This document shows, piece after piece, positions 21,707 to 33,700 of a DNA stretch of 64,000 nucleotides. Source of the DNA: Phoronis australis (Eukaryota > Phoronida > Phoronidae); assembly GCA_002633005.1 (NCBI GenBank), contig NMRA01000080.1:773291-837290 (forward strand). The letters are read 5' to 3'. A program made the translations under genes and the position numbers. The notes beneath the pieces are model-generated. The model worked only from the letters and a program-made list of their open reading frames with translations. It did not search any database and was not told the DNA's origin. How positions within the stretch are numbered: position 1 is the stretch's first letter; each line of letters begins with the position of its first letter.

Positions 21707-24700
21707 ATCATTCTTTTTTGCTTCATTTACTGCGTTAGGGTATGTAATAATAAAAAGGACATCATATTACAAAGATCTTGAGGACTGTTATTAACTCTTT
21801 ATTTTCCAATTCCTGATTTATTTTTGATTTATTGAACACAATTCCGTTGTATTAAGCATGGAAATTGGAAAAATTGGAAACAATTGTTATGAGATATAAA
21901 CAAAAAGTTTTAGGTTATAGAAATTCAATATTACTGGACCAGGCTCTTTAAGTCTGGGTTGCCCAGCAGACGTGCCACACATCAAACCAGACACAAACTT
22001 TCCAAAATAGTAAGTACAAAGACAATGTTTGGCAGAATGCTCAGGCCAATAAACTGTTAGTCTGAGGGGAATGTAAACAAAAGCTACCATTTTCATGCAC
22101 TGTTTGGTGTAAACAAATGTTAAAATGGAAAGAATGTTGTTGAGATGGGATGAAATTAGCAATTTGGATCAAAAATGTTTATAAATAAGAGTGGGAAGTG
22201 GTCAGCTGTTTGTAATTACGTTGCAACATGCTGGCCCTAGGAAGCTGTCCAGTTTTGTCATAATGTTTTGAAATATTTGTAACTTGTGTGTTGCTGTTTC
22301 CATAGCCAGAAGATTGTTTTCACAGTCTTGGACTTGATAAGACACCCTCTGGATTTAATGTTGTGGACATATTTGGATTATGAATCCTAATTTCAGCCAG
22401 TAGGTCAAAGATAAGAGACCCCCTGCTTTCCAAAGGTTAAGTCAGGTCCTTGGATTGAGATTGTCATGATTTAGTTAACTGACTTCTGTGGTCGGAGTCG
22501 GACGAAAACTCTTGGTGAGTCGGAATATGGACCTGTTGTTGTTATTTTGCTATTTAATGGCTGGTGGTAATGACAGTCTGATCTTGATATTGCATTGAAA
22601 TGACATGAAAAACATATTCATCACTCCCTATGTCTAGGAATCTCTCTCTCGCTTAGGCCTCTATCTAGGAACCCCCTTGGTCCATGGATCTTCCCCTGTC
22701 TTCGAACCTCCCAGTCAAGAATCTTTTCTCTCTCTGCGGACCTCACTCTGTGTGGCACCAGCTTTTGTCTGGAGATCTCCTCTCGTCTACATACCGCCCC
22801 TTCCTGTCTGGCCACCGCCCTCTATCTTGGAATCTCCATCTTTTTGGGGCCCTTCTTTCGATCAGGAGGCTTCCTCAGGCAAGGGAACTCTAAATGACAT
22901 GCTCGCTTCCACCTAGTCTGGCATTTTTTAGTATTTATCTGCGAGATTAATGAGTTGAGTTTTAGTTTATTTTTGCTATCAGTTGATAAGGAAACTGAAA
23001 CCTTATGGCAAACAGGAGCCACTGCTTCTATTAAGTTTGTCCTTTGGTGATTAGATTCCCCGCAGCTTGCAATTAAAAGGGATTTTTTTCATAAGAGTAT
23101 TTTGCAGGAAGGTGGAGATTATTTTATCCAGGAGTGTGTCAGTGAAATCGATATTTAAACACAAGTTTGTTCTTGTGGGGAAAAACCATTAGGACTGCAG
23201 CTGACTTTAAAGGGGGAAATGTTTATTTGACACGTTCAGTTGTTGGTGAAGCCTTGTTATTTACCCATTGTGTTGTAATTTTATCTCCATTTGATTTTAA
23301 TCGGCATTATTTTTGGAATTTCCGTCATCTGTTCAATTGACACGAATGAAAATCATATTCGGTGGACAGTTTTAATAGAAACCATGACGTAGTGTTTCGT
23401 CCTTCGAAATTGGTACCCTGGCTCTATCAGTTAAGTCCATGCTCACTTGGAGACACTGTTGACGCTCTGCTAGGATCCATTCCTTAAAGGCCAGCACAGA
23501 AAGAAGAGCACCTCAAATGCAAGTGAGCTTATGTCTGTGGTAAAACGAACTGTAAGGATTTTGCCTCGCGAGGTGGTGAGGCAACTGTCTCACTTGTTGG
23601 ATTTCTGTCATGCTGTGATTGTAAATCTGCATAGCATGGGAATTAGGTGAGCTAAGTGACTAAGTGCTTAGCCGATTAGAGTTGGTAGCCAATGAAAATT
23701 ATTGTAACAAATGACAGCAACAATTAAATATCTCTCTACCAGTTTTCACCATGTGTGCTACATTTGTGTTGTTGACTATGAACACCGTTTACATTTCAGT
23801 AAGCATTTTTAACTTTGAGCCCTTTTATTTGTGCTGGTGATGTGAGGTAAATTTCACGTGAGACTTTATATAGCTCAGCTGGTAGCTTTTCATCTGTGTC
23901 TGGGCTGGCCCTTAATCACTTGGTCATTAATTGTAGTTTAAGCACCAATTGGCCACATGTCCCAGGTTTTCAGGTCAATTTGTATTGGAAATCAGGTGGT
24001 AGTCCATTCATTAACTGACATTTCCTGCTGCCCTGTTGACCCCATCAGTGGGATATAAACACTATTGTTTCGGATGTGAGTCAACTGTTTCATAAAGCGG
24101 GTTCTAGAATCCTGTACACATCAACACTGGAAGAGTGGTAGGAATAGGAAGGTTGTGGGACTGATGCTGATCATAGTGTAAACGCATTGTGGCAAAACTA
24201 GAGAAAGAGAAAATAGATTCTTTTTAGGACCAGGTAGGAATGATGTGGCTTGAAACGTCAAGCCTTGTGCAGTATACACTTTAGTAATTGATCTTTAGTT
24301 TTTCATAATTTTTTCTTCATATTATCGTTATAATTTGAGTATGATGGTACGTAATTGCAATGTTTAGTAACAGTGGCAGCGTCGGTTGGAGCATATAGTT
24401 GAAATTCTTGAAAGATGAACGTCTTGCTGAAACTTGCTGAATGCAATTTTGGCAATTATATTTACCATGCTGACAGTGATTGACTGAGGCTCTCAAAATG
24501 TGGGACCTCCAAAAGGGACTATTGCTGCGTGCAGTTTTAAAAAGTGACACTAAGTTGACTGGTCAAAGTGTTGTCACTTGGTTGACGACTTGGGCAGCAG
24601 ACAGAATTCACCTTGAGTGACATCGGCTTCTATTGTTATAGTTTGAATTTTTGATCATCATGGTGATAGATTAGTGTGAATGGGGACAGGTGAAATCTTG

Positions 24701-24869
24701 TGGCGGTAAACAACCTCGTTTGCACTTATCCGCGTCATGCATGAATTGTCAAAATAAAAAGTGCTGAAAAAGTGTCTAGGATCAGCTCCTTAAAATCCTT
24801 CTCATTCTAGAACTTTGGGGAATAATGCCCTTGTGCAGTGGGGTTTGTGCGATTCAGGGTACGGTAGTT
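21707..24869. other. 3.2-kb spacer, no recognised gene
   Basis: 22625-22880 is C/T-rich with loosely repeated blocks of about 34 bp (GGAATCTC, CGAACCTCC, CGGACCTC, GAGATCTCC), likely a decayed minisatellite. At 24244-24260 there is a short palindrome GGCTTGAAACGTCAAGCC. Nothing else recognised. Confidence 0.45.
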
Positions 24870-25110
24870 ATTCTTGGCTAATATTGCGCAAATGTTTTCT
24901 CCAAAATTGTCGCTTCTCTATTTTCCAAAGGCTGTTAGTGGTGACATTGGAAACTTTGTCAAATATGTTTTTTATGACACCTGCACATCACAAACCAGGC
25001 TAAGGACAGGATAAAATTGCTTAATGTTTATTTCTTTCGTGAATTTTCAAAAAATATAATTTCATTTGTCTGACGTAATGTGTGCTAAATTGGTGAAGAA
25101 TCTTGGTACA
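24870..25110 (+). repeat. Dispersed repeat family A, copy 2
   Basis: Diverged copy of 7010-7260 in the same orientation; both end near TGTGTGCTAAA.TGGT. Weaker relatives may lie at about 28260-28330 and 29157-29345, which share CCATATTGT.TGCTA-like and CGCACTAAAATA..CAAAATTG-like pieces. Confidence 0.6.
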
Positions 25111-26130
25111 GGTCAGTTTTATCATGTTCAGAAGTGGAGTTGGAAGTTAATCAGTGAAAAATAATTCCATTAAACCCAGAGAAATACCAACTGGTACCAA
25201 ATTTGAGGTAAGCGTTAGCCCAAATATTTGTATTGGCTAGTACCCATTGCTATCATTTCTGTCTGGTGCACAGGGGTCCTGTGAAGGACTGCTTTAGCTC
25301 TTAAACACCTTTGTGAATTATCATAAATTTTGCCCAAAATATCCTGTCATGTGGAACTGAGGTGTTTTATCCCCTTTTACATTGCCTCATGACTTCCATA
25401 CCGCACACAGTTCAGTGATGGAAAACCAAGTGTGAACTCTCCCTATTTCAGATGTTTTTTCTTGTTGAGCACATATCAAGACTTGGTCATGAATTGCATG
25501 CGTGTCCCAACATAGTAGCCACCTAAGTTTTGAGCCCAGGATGTGCTTGCGTAGTTTTGCACTTTCGGAAGAAGTGTGTAGATTTGTTAGCATAGATGAA
25601 TTTCATAAAACACATCTTAATACTTACGTCTTTCATACAATGTGTGAGCTTGAATTTGAAAGTAGAAAACTATTCTTTTCTGCAGACAACAGGTATGAAA
25701 AGAGATGCCTTGTTTTACAAGCTATTTTGAAAATGCTCTATTTGCTGGTATTGACAGACAATTGGCGACAGTTCACAGTTGCAGAGATATTGGATCTATC
25801 ACTGAAACTGCTGTTCAAATGCAAATCATAGATGTTATTTTTTCATGCCAGTCATTCATAACATAATCTCACCTATATCAGATAAAAATAATTACCAAAT
25901 CGGTGCTCTATTTTTAAGGGCTTCTAATGCTTAACATGCGCACAATATCTTAGAAACATTGTCTTATGGTAGCTAGGAAATAGATCTTAAACAATCATTT
26001 ATCTTGTGTCATTTGTCATTTATGAAAAAAATTATAAAAACACACGCTTGTGGACCATATTGTGTCCCCACTGGGCAACATTTTGCTGTAGTTTTACAAA
26101 GCTCTTGAAGACCTCTGCAACTGTTCGCAA
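25111..26130. other. Spacer, no recognised gene
   Basis: An open frame of 109 codons (25502-25831) has no family resemblance, no Kozak or splice support, and is overlapped by another on the minus strand. I treat it as chance. Confidence 0.4.
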
Positions 26131-26284
26131 ACCGTAAACTCCCGGGTTAACGCCCATCTCCGGGTTATCGCCCATCCCCGGCTTTTTGTCAATTTTCCGT
26201 TTAAGCGCCCACTGCTTGAGTAATTACCCACCCCTGTCTCAGAGTTTCTCAATTTAAGCGCCCGTTAACCCACGAGTTTACAGT
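26131..26284. mobile_element. MITE-like element, about 154 bp
   Basis: ACCGTAAACTC..CGGGTTAACG at the left end is matched by CGTTAACCCACGAGTTTACAGT at the right. Inside are repeated CGCCCA(T/C) and CCGGGTTA(A/T)CGCCC blocks. There is no coding content. The target duplication is unclear. Confidence 0.65.
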
Positions 26285-26883
26285 ATGAATAAAAACCCTC
26301 ATGTCTGCTAGTGGAAAAACTAAATACTCTTATTGCTCCACAGATTATTTTGACCCTCCTTGGTGCAGATACATTTTCAATTTAGTTAATGTGCCACTTG
26401 GAGGCACACTGTGGTGTCATTGACATGACCATAAGCATTTATGTCAGTTGTGAGGAGATGCGATGCAGTTAACGCATTGGACGGACGTACCTTGCGCTAC
26501 CGTAGCTTCTGGTATTTTTAGTTCACTGTGCCGTGTTTCCTACTCTTGCCGTAGCAAATAAAGCTGATTTTTTGAAGGGACATTATTGGTTTTATGGCCA
26601 GAAAGAGCATTTTTAGATTATTGTTGGATATAACTTCGCAAAGTTATTATCAACAATTCTCATTGCTATCTGTCGGACATTCGATGAAATCAAGGCCATT
26701 GACGTTTCCATTTAAATATGATTGAAGTCTTTAGTTGTGGAGTAGAATTTATCTCTGCCAGCTGAGCATTTGGCTGAGTCCATGAGAGTTTCAGGTTGGA
26801 CTCTGCACTAAGGCTGGTCTCAGAAAATCACTTTACCCAATAGTAATGTCTTGTTAATGTGCTTGGGAAACTGATTTACTTTT

Positions 26884-27602
26884 ATGCGCCCACATATTCA
26901 TATGTGGATGCATTATGGCGTCATCCCCATCCGTCTGCTTGTCCATCTGCTCTGTCTCTAAAACCCTTTGATGTATATTCATGAAAGTTTGCTCATGTGT
27001 TTCTTTCAAAAATGGGACGGCATTAACGAACTTTGGGATGGATCCGACTATTGGTGTGCCCCCTAGTGGCAATTTTAGTTTTTTATGTTTACCTCTGCAT
27101 CTTCAAAGGTCCTCAACGGATTTCATAAAATGTGGCAGATAGGCATCTATTAGTGAGATGACACTATCCTCCTGTTTTTGGGTGGATTGGAGATATTTTG
27201 CACCACCTAGTGGCCATTTTTACTGTTTTCGAATAATGTTTTTTGGTGTCTGCCTCTCTGTCAACCAAACTACTGTAATGATGAATGTGAAAATTGGCAT
27301 GCCTTATATGTTCCTACTGTGAAGAGGACGGCTGACGATGATTTTCCGACGGCTTTGACTAGTGTGGCGTCTCCTTGTGGCAGTTTTTGCACCCGTGCTT
27401 TATCTCCTAAACCCTCCGTAGGATCTTTATTAAATTTAGCAAGTTTTATCGTATGAAGGTTACAATTGACGACAACACCTTCCTATTTTTAGATGGATTC
27501 AATGTATTCTGAGCCATCTATTGGCCATTTTTATGATAGAAATAAATATGTCTAGAAGATGCAGTCGTGGACGCATATCAATGCTCCGCGTTGCTCTTGT
27601 TG
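26884..27602. mobile_element. Modular element family M, copy 1 (about 720 bp)
   Basis: Starts with a hairpin, ATGCGCCCACATA..TATGTGGATGCAT (26884-26913), and ends near GCTCTTGTTGA. Between lie tandem modules of about 140-165 bp, each closing with a CTAGTGGCAATTTT-like box (27059, 27201, 27367, 27513) and opening with text like TCTCTAAACCC...GATTCATGAAA. Other copies: 32632-33455, about 43955-44300 and about 54283-54730. Element architecture resembles the bivalve 'pearl' type with core tandem repeats, but I could not test this. Confidence 0.75.
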
Positions 27603-30585
27603 AAATTTGTTTTTAATTTTTGCAGCTAATCTCGTGCTTACTCAGTGAGGGATCCAAGCAGGGTAGTTAAAAAGGTTTAAATCCCTCCTGAAGGCACGTC
27701 CAAAAAATAAAAAAAACAGCAGCTAGCACAAGAAAACGGCGCTGTTGGTTTAGTGAACCTGCCATCAGCAAAATCATTGATCTGCTCAGTTGCTGCAGTG
27801 TGTTTGATTAACAGGCGTGATTTAACGGTATTGGAAAGTGTTGACATGAATCTCACCCGATAGTTTTGCGTGGGCTTGAATCCCAGCCGTAATGTATTTC
27901 TGACGTCCGTGGAAGTTCTAGCTCTCTATGTGTGCAGCTCTTACTGTGTTGTGTAATTCATCTCATTTCACGCATTCATGTCAGTTTATGTTGCTATTGG
28001 CATTGTTTAGCAAGACTGATTGATAACTAAATGGTGACAATTACTGTGATTGATTCTCTGGCGAGCCGTAATGACTGCAGTAATTTTTGTGTAAAAATGC
28101 CCTTTGAAGGCATATCATGCTATGCTGTTGAACTCATATTTTCTTCTCTAAAATATAGCTATCATGTTTTTTCACTGAAACCAATGTAATTGCCGAAATT
28201 ATTGATTTATTAAAGGCTGATTGCTCACCTTGTTGAAATTAATGGAAACTCAACATGTCGTGTTGCACAGTAAACAAAAATATCTGAGAAATTTGGTAAA
28301 TTGTCCACCATATTGTCTGCTAGATAAGTCAAGATTGACTATTGATGATATGTAAATTATTGACCTTAAAAATCATATTTGATACTGTTTTCAACTTGCA
28401 AAAAGGAAAAAATACGTATAAAACGCTTCGTTGCTAAGTTTATTAATCAAAAATGGCGCAAGTACACAATCATGTCACTCTGTGACTTGAGTTGCTGACT
28501 CATTCTGCAACAATTCAGATTCGAACGTGGTAATGGTTTTAAACCCCAAAGATTTTCAGTTTAGACTACCAACAAAAGACAACAAAATAGCGGCAAAGTG
28601 CCCCTTGGCTACTTGTCACATTGGGTTTTAGCTCTACCAGCTAAGCGTCATATTGCGACTGCTGGGGTCGTCGATTCGAACCTGTCTTGGGGCAGATATC
28701 AATACACAACATTGTCGTCCCTATTACCACTTTAATTTTAGATCTCATCCTGGTGGTTATTGCACAGGTTCGACAGGGGAGATTATTTCAGTAATGCTGC
28801 GGCTCATAACTACTTAATCGATTTAAAATACTCTTGGGATGTATTGCACGATCAGGTGTCTATTTGATTTGTTGTTGACGCTGTTTGGCTAACAATGTTG
28901 AATGGATGGTGCATGCCGTCGTCACAGTTCACCTGTCTTATTGCTACACTGAATGCTTAAAAATGCATATATTTTTGACAGCATTATTAGTATTGAGCTT
29001 TGGTAGCTCTGACACGACAAATTTCCTGATCGAACCATGTTTGAAGTGGCAAAATGTGTGAATTAAGGGAGCGTTATGATATTAGTAATACGATATTAGT
29101 GAGATGGTTGAAAGTCACTAGTTAGTACTCACTACAGTAATCAAGCTTTAGTTTCGCACTAAAATAAAAAACAAAATTGTTATTCTTCCATTTTTGTAAG
29201 GCCATTCTAAAAATGCACAAAAGTTTAATCGAAGTTTTATTCTATGATTGTACATCAGGTAAACCGTGCTAATAATGAAGGCTTTTATTTTTGTTGAGAA
29301 ATATGACAAAAATAAATTTTCACAGGTATGCAATAATAGATGAGCGCTTACCGTGTAATAAATCATTGACATGTTTGGTAGGGGATGACTAAGTGATTGA
29401 GACATAATTTAAGTGTTTACACTCGATAACCTTGGGTGTAACCTCCCAGAGATGGCTTGACCAGGTATGTCACCTGAGAGCCTCAAAGTGACAATTGACG
29501 TACATGGTCTCTATCCTTTCATACCTGCCTGGGCATTACAGATGACTGGTTCATATAAGAAATGGCATCGGTGTCGTGGAGATTTTACAAAGGCGACTTT
29601 AGAAGGTTTGAAATTAATCTCTTCTGCAAATGCGACTGTTAACTAATTTTTTGTTTGGCTTGAGCTTTTGTGACTTGTGCAGTTTTTGAAGCAAGGCGTC
29701 TGTTCTGCTTGACTGATAAAGTGTGACACGAGGGAACATTCGATGTGCAACTCTTTATTTTGAAAAGACGACTGACAACAGCGGCGTCTTCCTCTTGATA
29801 CAATTTCCAATGCCAGTTTCGGAGGGATGAAATGCAATTTCTATTGTTTGCGGACGTCTTGAGACTCTTGAGTCGTTTATTCCACCGAACACTGGTAATT
29901 TGACGGAACTAGAGTCCACAAAAATTTACAAAAACGCTTGGAAATCTTGCTGCATTAAACCTGAACAGGAGAGTGCAGAATGAGCCCACCTACATCTCTA
30001 ATGGTATCTGATAATTAGTTGTGTTGCGTCATGTCGCGAGATGCAGCCATCGTTGTTAAGATAGCAGTGAGATTTCTATACTCACGCTCACTAATTTCAG
30101 GAATACAATCAATGGTTTACAAAATGGTGGTTGTGGAAAAGGTTTGCTTTTTGCAATTATTGTGATGAGTTGTCCAAACTTTAAAATTCCACAATAGTTT
30201 GCCACAACCAGAAATTCAACTAACTTGACAGTTTAGTATAATTGCTTACTGTGAGACCTCAGAACAACAGATGGCGTGCTGATGAGTATGCTGTCATCCT
30301 CACTGTTCTTCCCTAATAGTATATCACTTGTCATTGGCCAATGTTCTCCAATGAGGAGCCCACTGAAGCTCTGTTGGTACAACTTCAAGCACTTGCTCAG
30401 TTGTGGCATACAGGATATGATGTGCCGTATTTCAATCGACAAATCATACACAACTCTTTTAGGTTGAAAATCCCTTTCACCATTCTCTAAACGGTCCTAT
30501 TTGAGACTAACCGTAGTATGTGGACATTGCTCAATTGGATGAAGAAACACCATAGCTATGTGATATCAATACCTTTGTTTTTCAG
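27603..30585. other. 3-kb spacer upstream of the ITPRID start exon
   Basis: Contains tRNA-like pieces at about 28632-28690 (TAGCTCTACCAGCTAAGC and GATTCGAACC) that do not fold as a tRNA, and possible remnants of repeat family A. The last 30 bases are the pyrimidine-rich acceptor of the start exon, so this sequence is probably intron of the ITPRID transcript. Confidence 0.45.
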
Positions 30586-30772
30586 AGTGATGACAGTGTA
30601 AGCATACATAGATGTTGAAGTAGTCTGGTCAGGGAGCATTCTGCGTCGTCTAGGTAACACATGGAACAGGACGAGTCACTCAAAAGTAACGGGGAGACCA
30701 ATGGACATGTGACAAATTGTCATGGCAACCGAGAGCGAAGAGGATCTTTGTGTAGACGAAAGATCAGCAAAA
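30586..30772 (+). CDS. ITPRID2: ITPRID start exon (5' UTR plus residues 1-37)
   Basis: The acceptor is strong (tacctttgtttttcag). The ATG at 30661 opens MEQDESLKSNGETNGH..., then RRGSLCRRKISK, and the exon ends in phase 1 at gtaagt. RRGS fits a basophilic kinase (PKA-type) site. The 75-nt UTR part holds two very short upstream frames (ATG ACA GTG TAA and ATG TTG AAG TAG), so start choice may be modulated. The start was chosen because it is the only ATG in frame with the following exons. Confidence 0.85.
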
Positions 30773-33700
30773 GTAAGTGCCCGAGCATTCCCTGAAGCTA
30801 TCATACCTGAGTAAGAAGTTTAATTCCTCAACTAATTACAATTAACGATAGGTATTGATGGTTCTTTTTTGAGTCAGCTGTTGAATATCAGGCTGAGAAT
30901 AGTCAGACCAGGGATGCGTTCCGTATATGCGAGACACTCGTGAGTAGAGTTCGTGAGATTTTGTGCATTCATTTGAAGTTAATGGCAATAGTTTTCAGAG
31001 ACTTTTCTGGTCTCACTGTTATACAAGTGTACATTAAGCTTGGTCTATACAGAATGCAGTCCTGTTTACAATTTAAAACTTTGATTTTGTATTATCATTG
31101 TACTTGCTGTGTCTTGGTATTTATATTGAAAAAATCAAAAAATCACGGAACAGGGCAAGCTAAATCTATCACTACGAAACGTAGTCGTTCAAAAGTGTAG
31201 TTTCTGTAAATGTGGGTGTGGGCAATGTGGCTAATGGATATAGCACCAGTTTTGGTCTGCAGTACAATGTGTTTTTTTTATTGAAATGTTTTTGTTTGAT
31301 TGATGTGAGAGTGGCACAACCTGCTCTGCCACATTTGACCTCCGTGCGGTGCGTCTAGGCTGTCCCTACTTGATGGCTGCCTGATCTGTAAGAGGTCATT
31401 GTCACAATGAGTGACCTGCTGACACTCTGAGGTCATCAATGTGTTTCCACCCCAGTTTGCTCACAGCTGTGTCAACCGGGTGGGTGGTCACACCGCTATA
31501 TTTATCAGCAAGGACAGTCAATGAGCTGTTAAGAATCTAGAACTAGACATTTGCTGTCTATCTCTGTTCACAAACTGGCTAGCACTTTTGTTAGGAGCGG
31601 AAAATACCAGTAACGTTTGCAAAGATTGTTCTGTTCCTGGTGCTCTGCTGGCAATTTGAATTTGCCCAAAACTGACAGTATATTCGCTGGCACTTTCTTA
31701 GCCAGACTGCTTACAGCAAAATCTTATCAATACAGGACACAATGTGGGGGGGAGGAACAAGTGAAAGTTTGCTTTCCTGTTTTTTCCTGAGAAGTTAGTG
31801 GCGCCAAATAAATGGTTCGTCATTTTAATGTTCAATACTTTATTCGCCCTCGGATAATTATTTGCGGGCCTTCACATCCATGTTAGCAGTTAGAAGCATT
31901 TGAAAGTGGAAAATTATAAATTTTGGTCATTGTTTTTGTCCGAATTTGCTGAGATTTTATTATACTTCAAAGGACACTCAAATGTGCCAGTTGAAGAAGT
32001 CTTGCCCTAGTTTTTTATTGCCTTAATCAAGTTATTGTACTGAGTGAATGTGCTTTAACATCATCGCCGCGGTGAGAAAGCAAACTTTACTGCTAGCAAA
32101 AATGACTCTTATGTGGACAGATTTATGTGCTAGCATTTTCGCCACTCATGTGAACCTAGTATAACTAGAACTTTTTCTCACATTCACGGAGGGATTTGGA
32201 GAAGATTGTTGCTTACATTTGTATGCGAATTGAATCTGGTCTGCTGGTGTGCTTACAAAATTACAATACTACCACCTTGGAGGCATTACAGCTCAGGCCT
32301 TCTTCAAAGGGAAGATGATATTGAAGATTGGCGGTAACTGTGGTCTCTTTCCTTTTCATGAGATCTCGTCTCAGTTTAGCCAGGTCACGCAAACTATCAT
32401 CCCAAGCAGACGACACATTGAACAGACTTTACTCAGCTAAATTTTAAAAATATATTCTGGTTTGTCTTTCTGGCCTGTGTTTTCTCAGAGATTACAATTG
32501 ACCTTTTATGTGAACATTTTTTGTGTTTGTCCTCTGATTTCACGAGTGTTACCTGTTCACATGTGTTCATAGAGCAAAGCGAAACGTGAGTGACCCCTCT
32601 CGGTTATGAAATAAAAATATCACCCATTTCAATGCACCCTCACATACATCTGTGGGTGCATATTGCCATCATCTCTGTCTGGGCGTTCATCCGTCCAGGT
32701 GTACTGCATCCAGTGATGTATTTTAAACCCCTTGCAGGATCTTAATGAGATTTGGCATATAGGCTCCCTTAAAGCTGATGACGGATGGCGGTAAGTTTTG
32801 GACAGATCCAACTACTGCTGTGCCCCCTAGTGGCAATTTTAGTTTTTTCGTTTGGTTCTCTATCTCCAGGGCTCCTTATTTGAATTTTGTGAAATTTGGT
32901 AAATCAGTATTTACTAAGGAGTCTGTGACGCTTTCCTATTGGTGGATGGATTTGCACCACCTAGTGGTCATTTTTATTTTCGAGCCTGTTTTTTGGGTGT
33001 CCGTCTCTATCCAGCAAACTGCTCAAATGATCATTGTGAAAATTGGCAGATGTGTTCCTACCAAAAAGAGTATGGATGATATTGATTTTCGGGCGTTCCG
33101 ACTACTGTGGCACCCCCTAGTGGCAATTTTGTTTTTTGCGTCCACGGCTATATCTCCTAATCCCTTCGAGGATCTTTGTGAGTTTGAGAAGTGTGTTCTT
33201 GTCAATTTGACTACAGATGACGACGCCTTCGGAAGGAACTGACTGACATTGCGTCCCCTAGTGGCAATTTTATTTTTTACGATTACCAGTCTTTGATCAA
33301 TTTTCATGAAAAATGACAAATAGGTTTCTATGAGGGAAACAGCAACGTAATCCCCGTTTTCAGTTGGATTCAATGTTTTCTACACCATCTAGTGGCCATT
33401 TTTGCTTCTAATAAGCAGTCCTTGGCTTATTGCAGTACTTTGTGATGCTCTTGTTTGTGTAAGGAGTTGGGTAAATATTTTATCATGTCATATCCTGACA
33501 CGATGAAATGATAAAATATTCCCCACAACAGTTCATCTTGCTTTGTTGTTTAGTCTATTATTGTCTTTCAAAGGATTTCGGGGAAAATTGTGGGAGGTGG
33601 TTAGATATTTGATTGTATGTTTAGACCAGGGGTTTCAGTTGGAAAATTGGGTCAAACACTTGAAGAAAGGAACTTTCATGAAAAATTTACCCTTTCGCAG

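Noticed and set aside
21225-21794. Open frames on both strands with repeated VLYCVIT / LLQLLHST
   Set aside because: They are translations of the 27-bp minisatellite.
23868-23915. tRNA-like TATAGCTCAGCTGGTAGC
   Set aside because: A box A-like match only; no box B follows at the right distance.
25502-25831. 109-codon open frame in the spacer
   Set aside because: No domain or similarity recognised and an overlapping frame exists on the other strand; nothing distinguishes it from chance.
28632-28690. tRNA gene candidate (TAGCTC..AGC and GATTCGAACC)
   Set aside because: The box-like pieces are in conflicting orientations and the arms do not fold into a cloverleaf.
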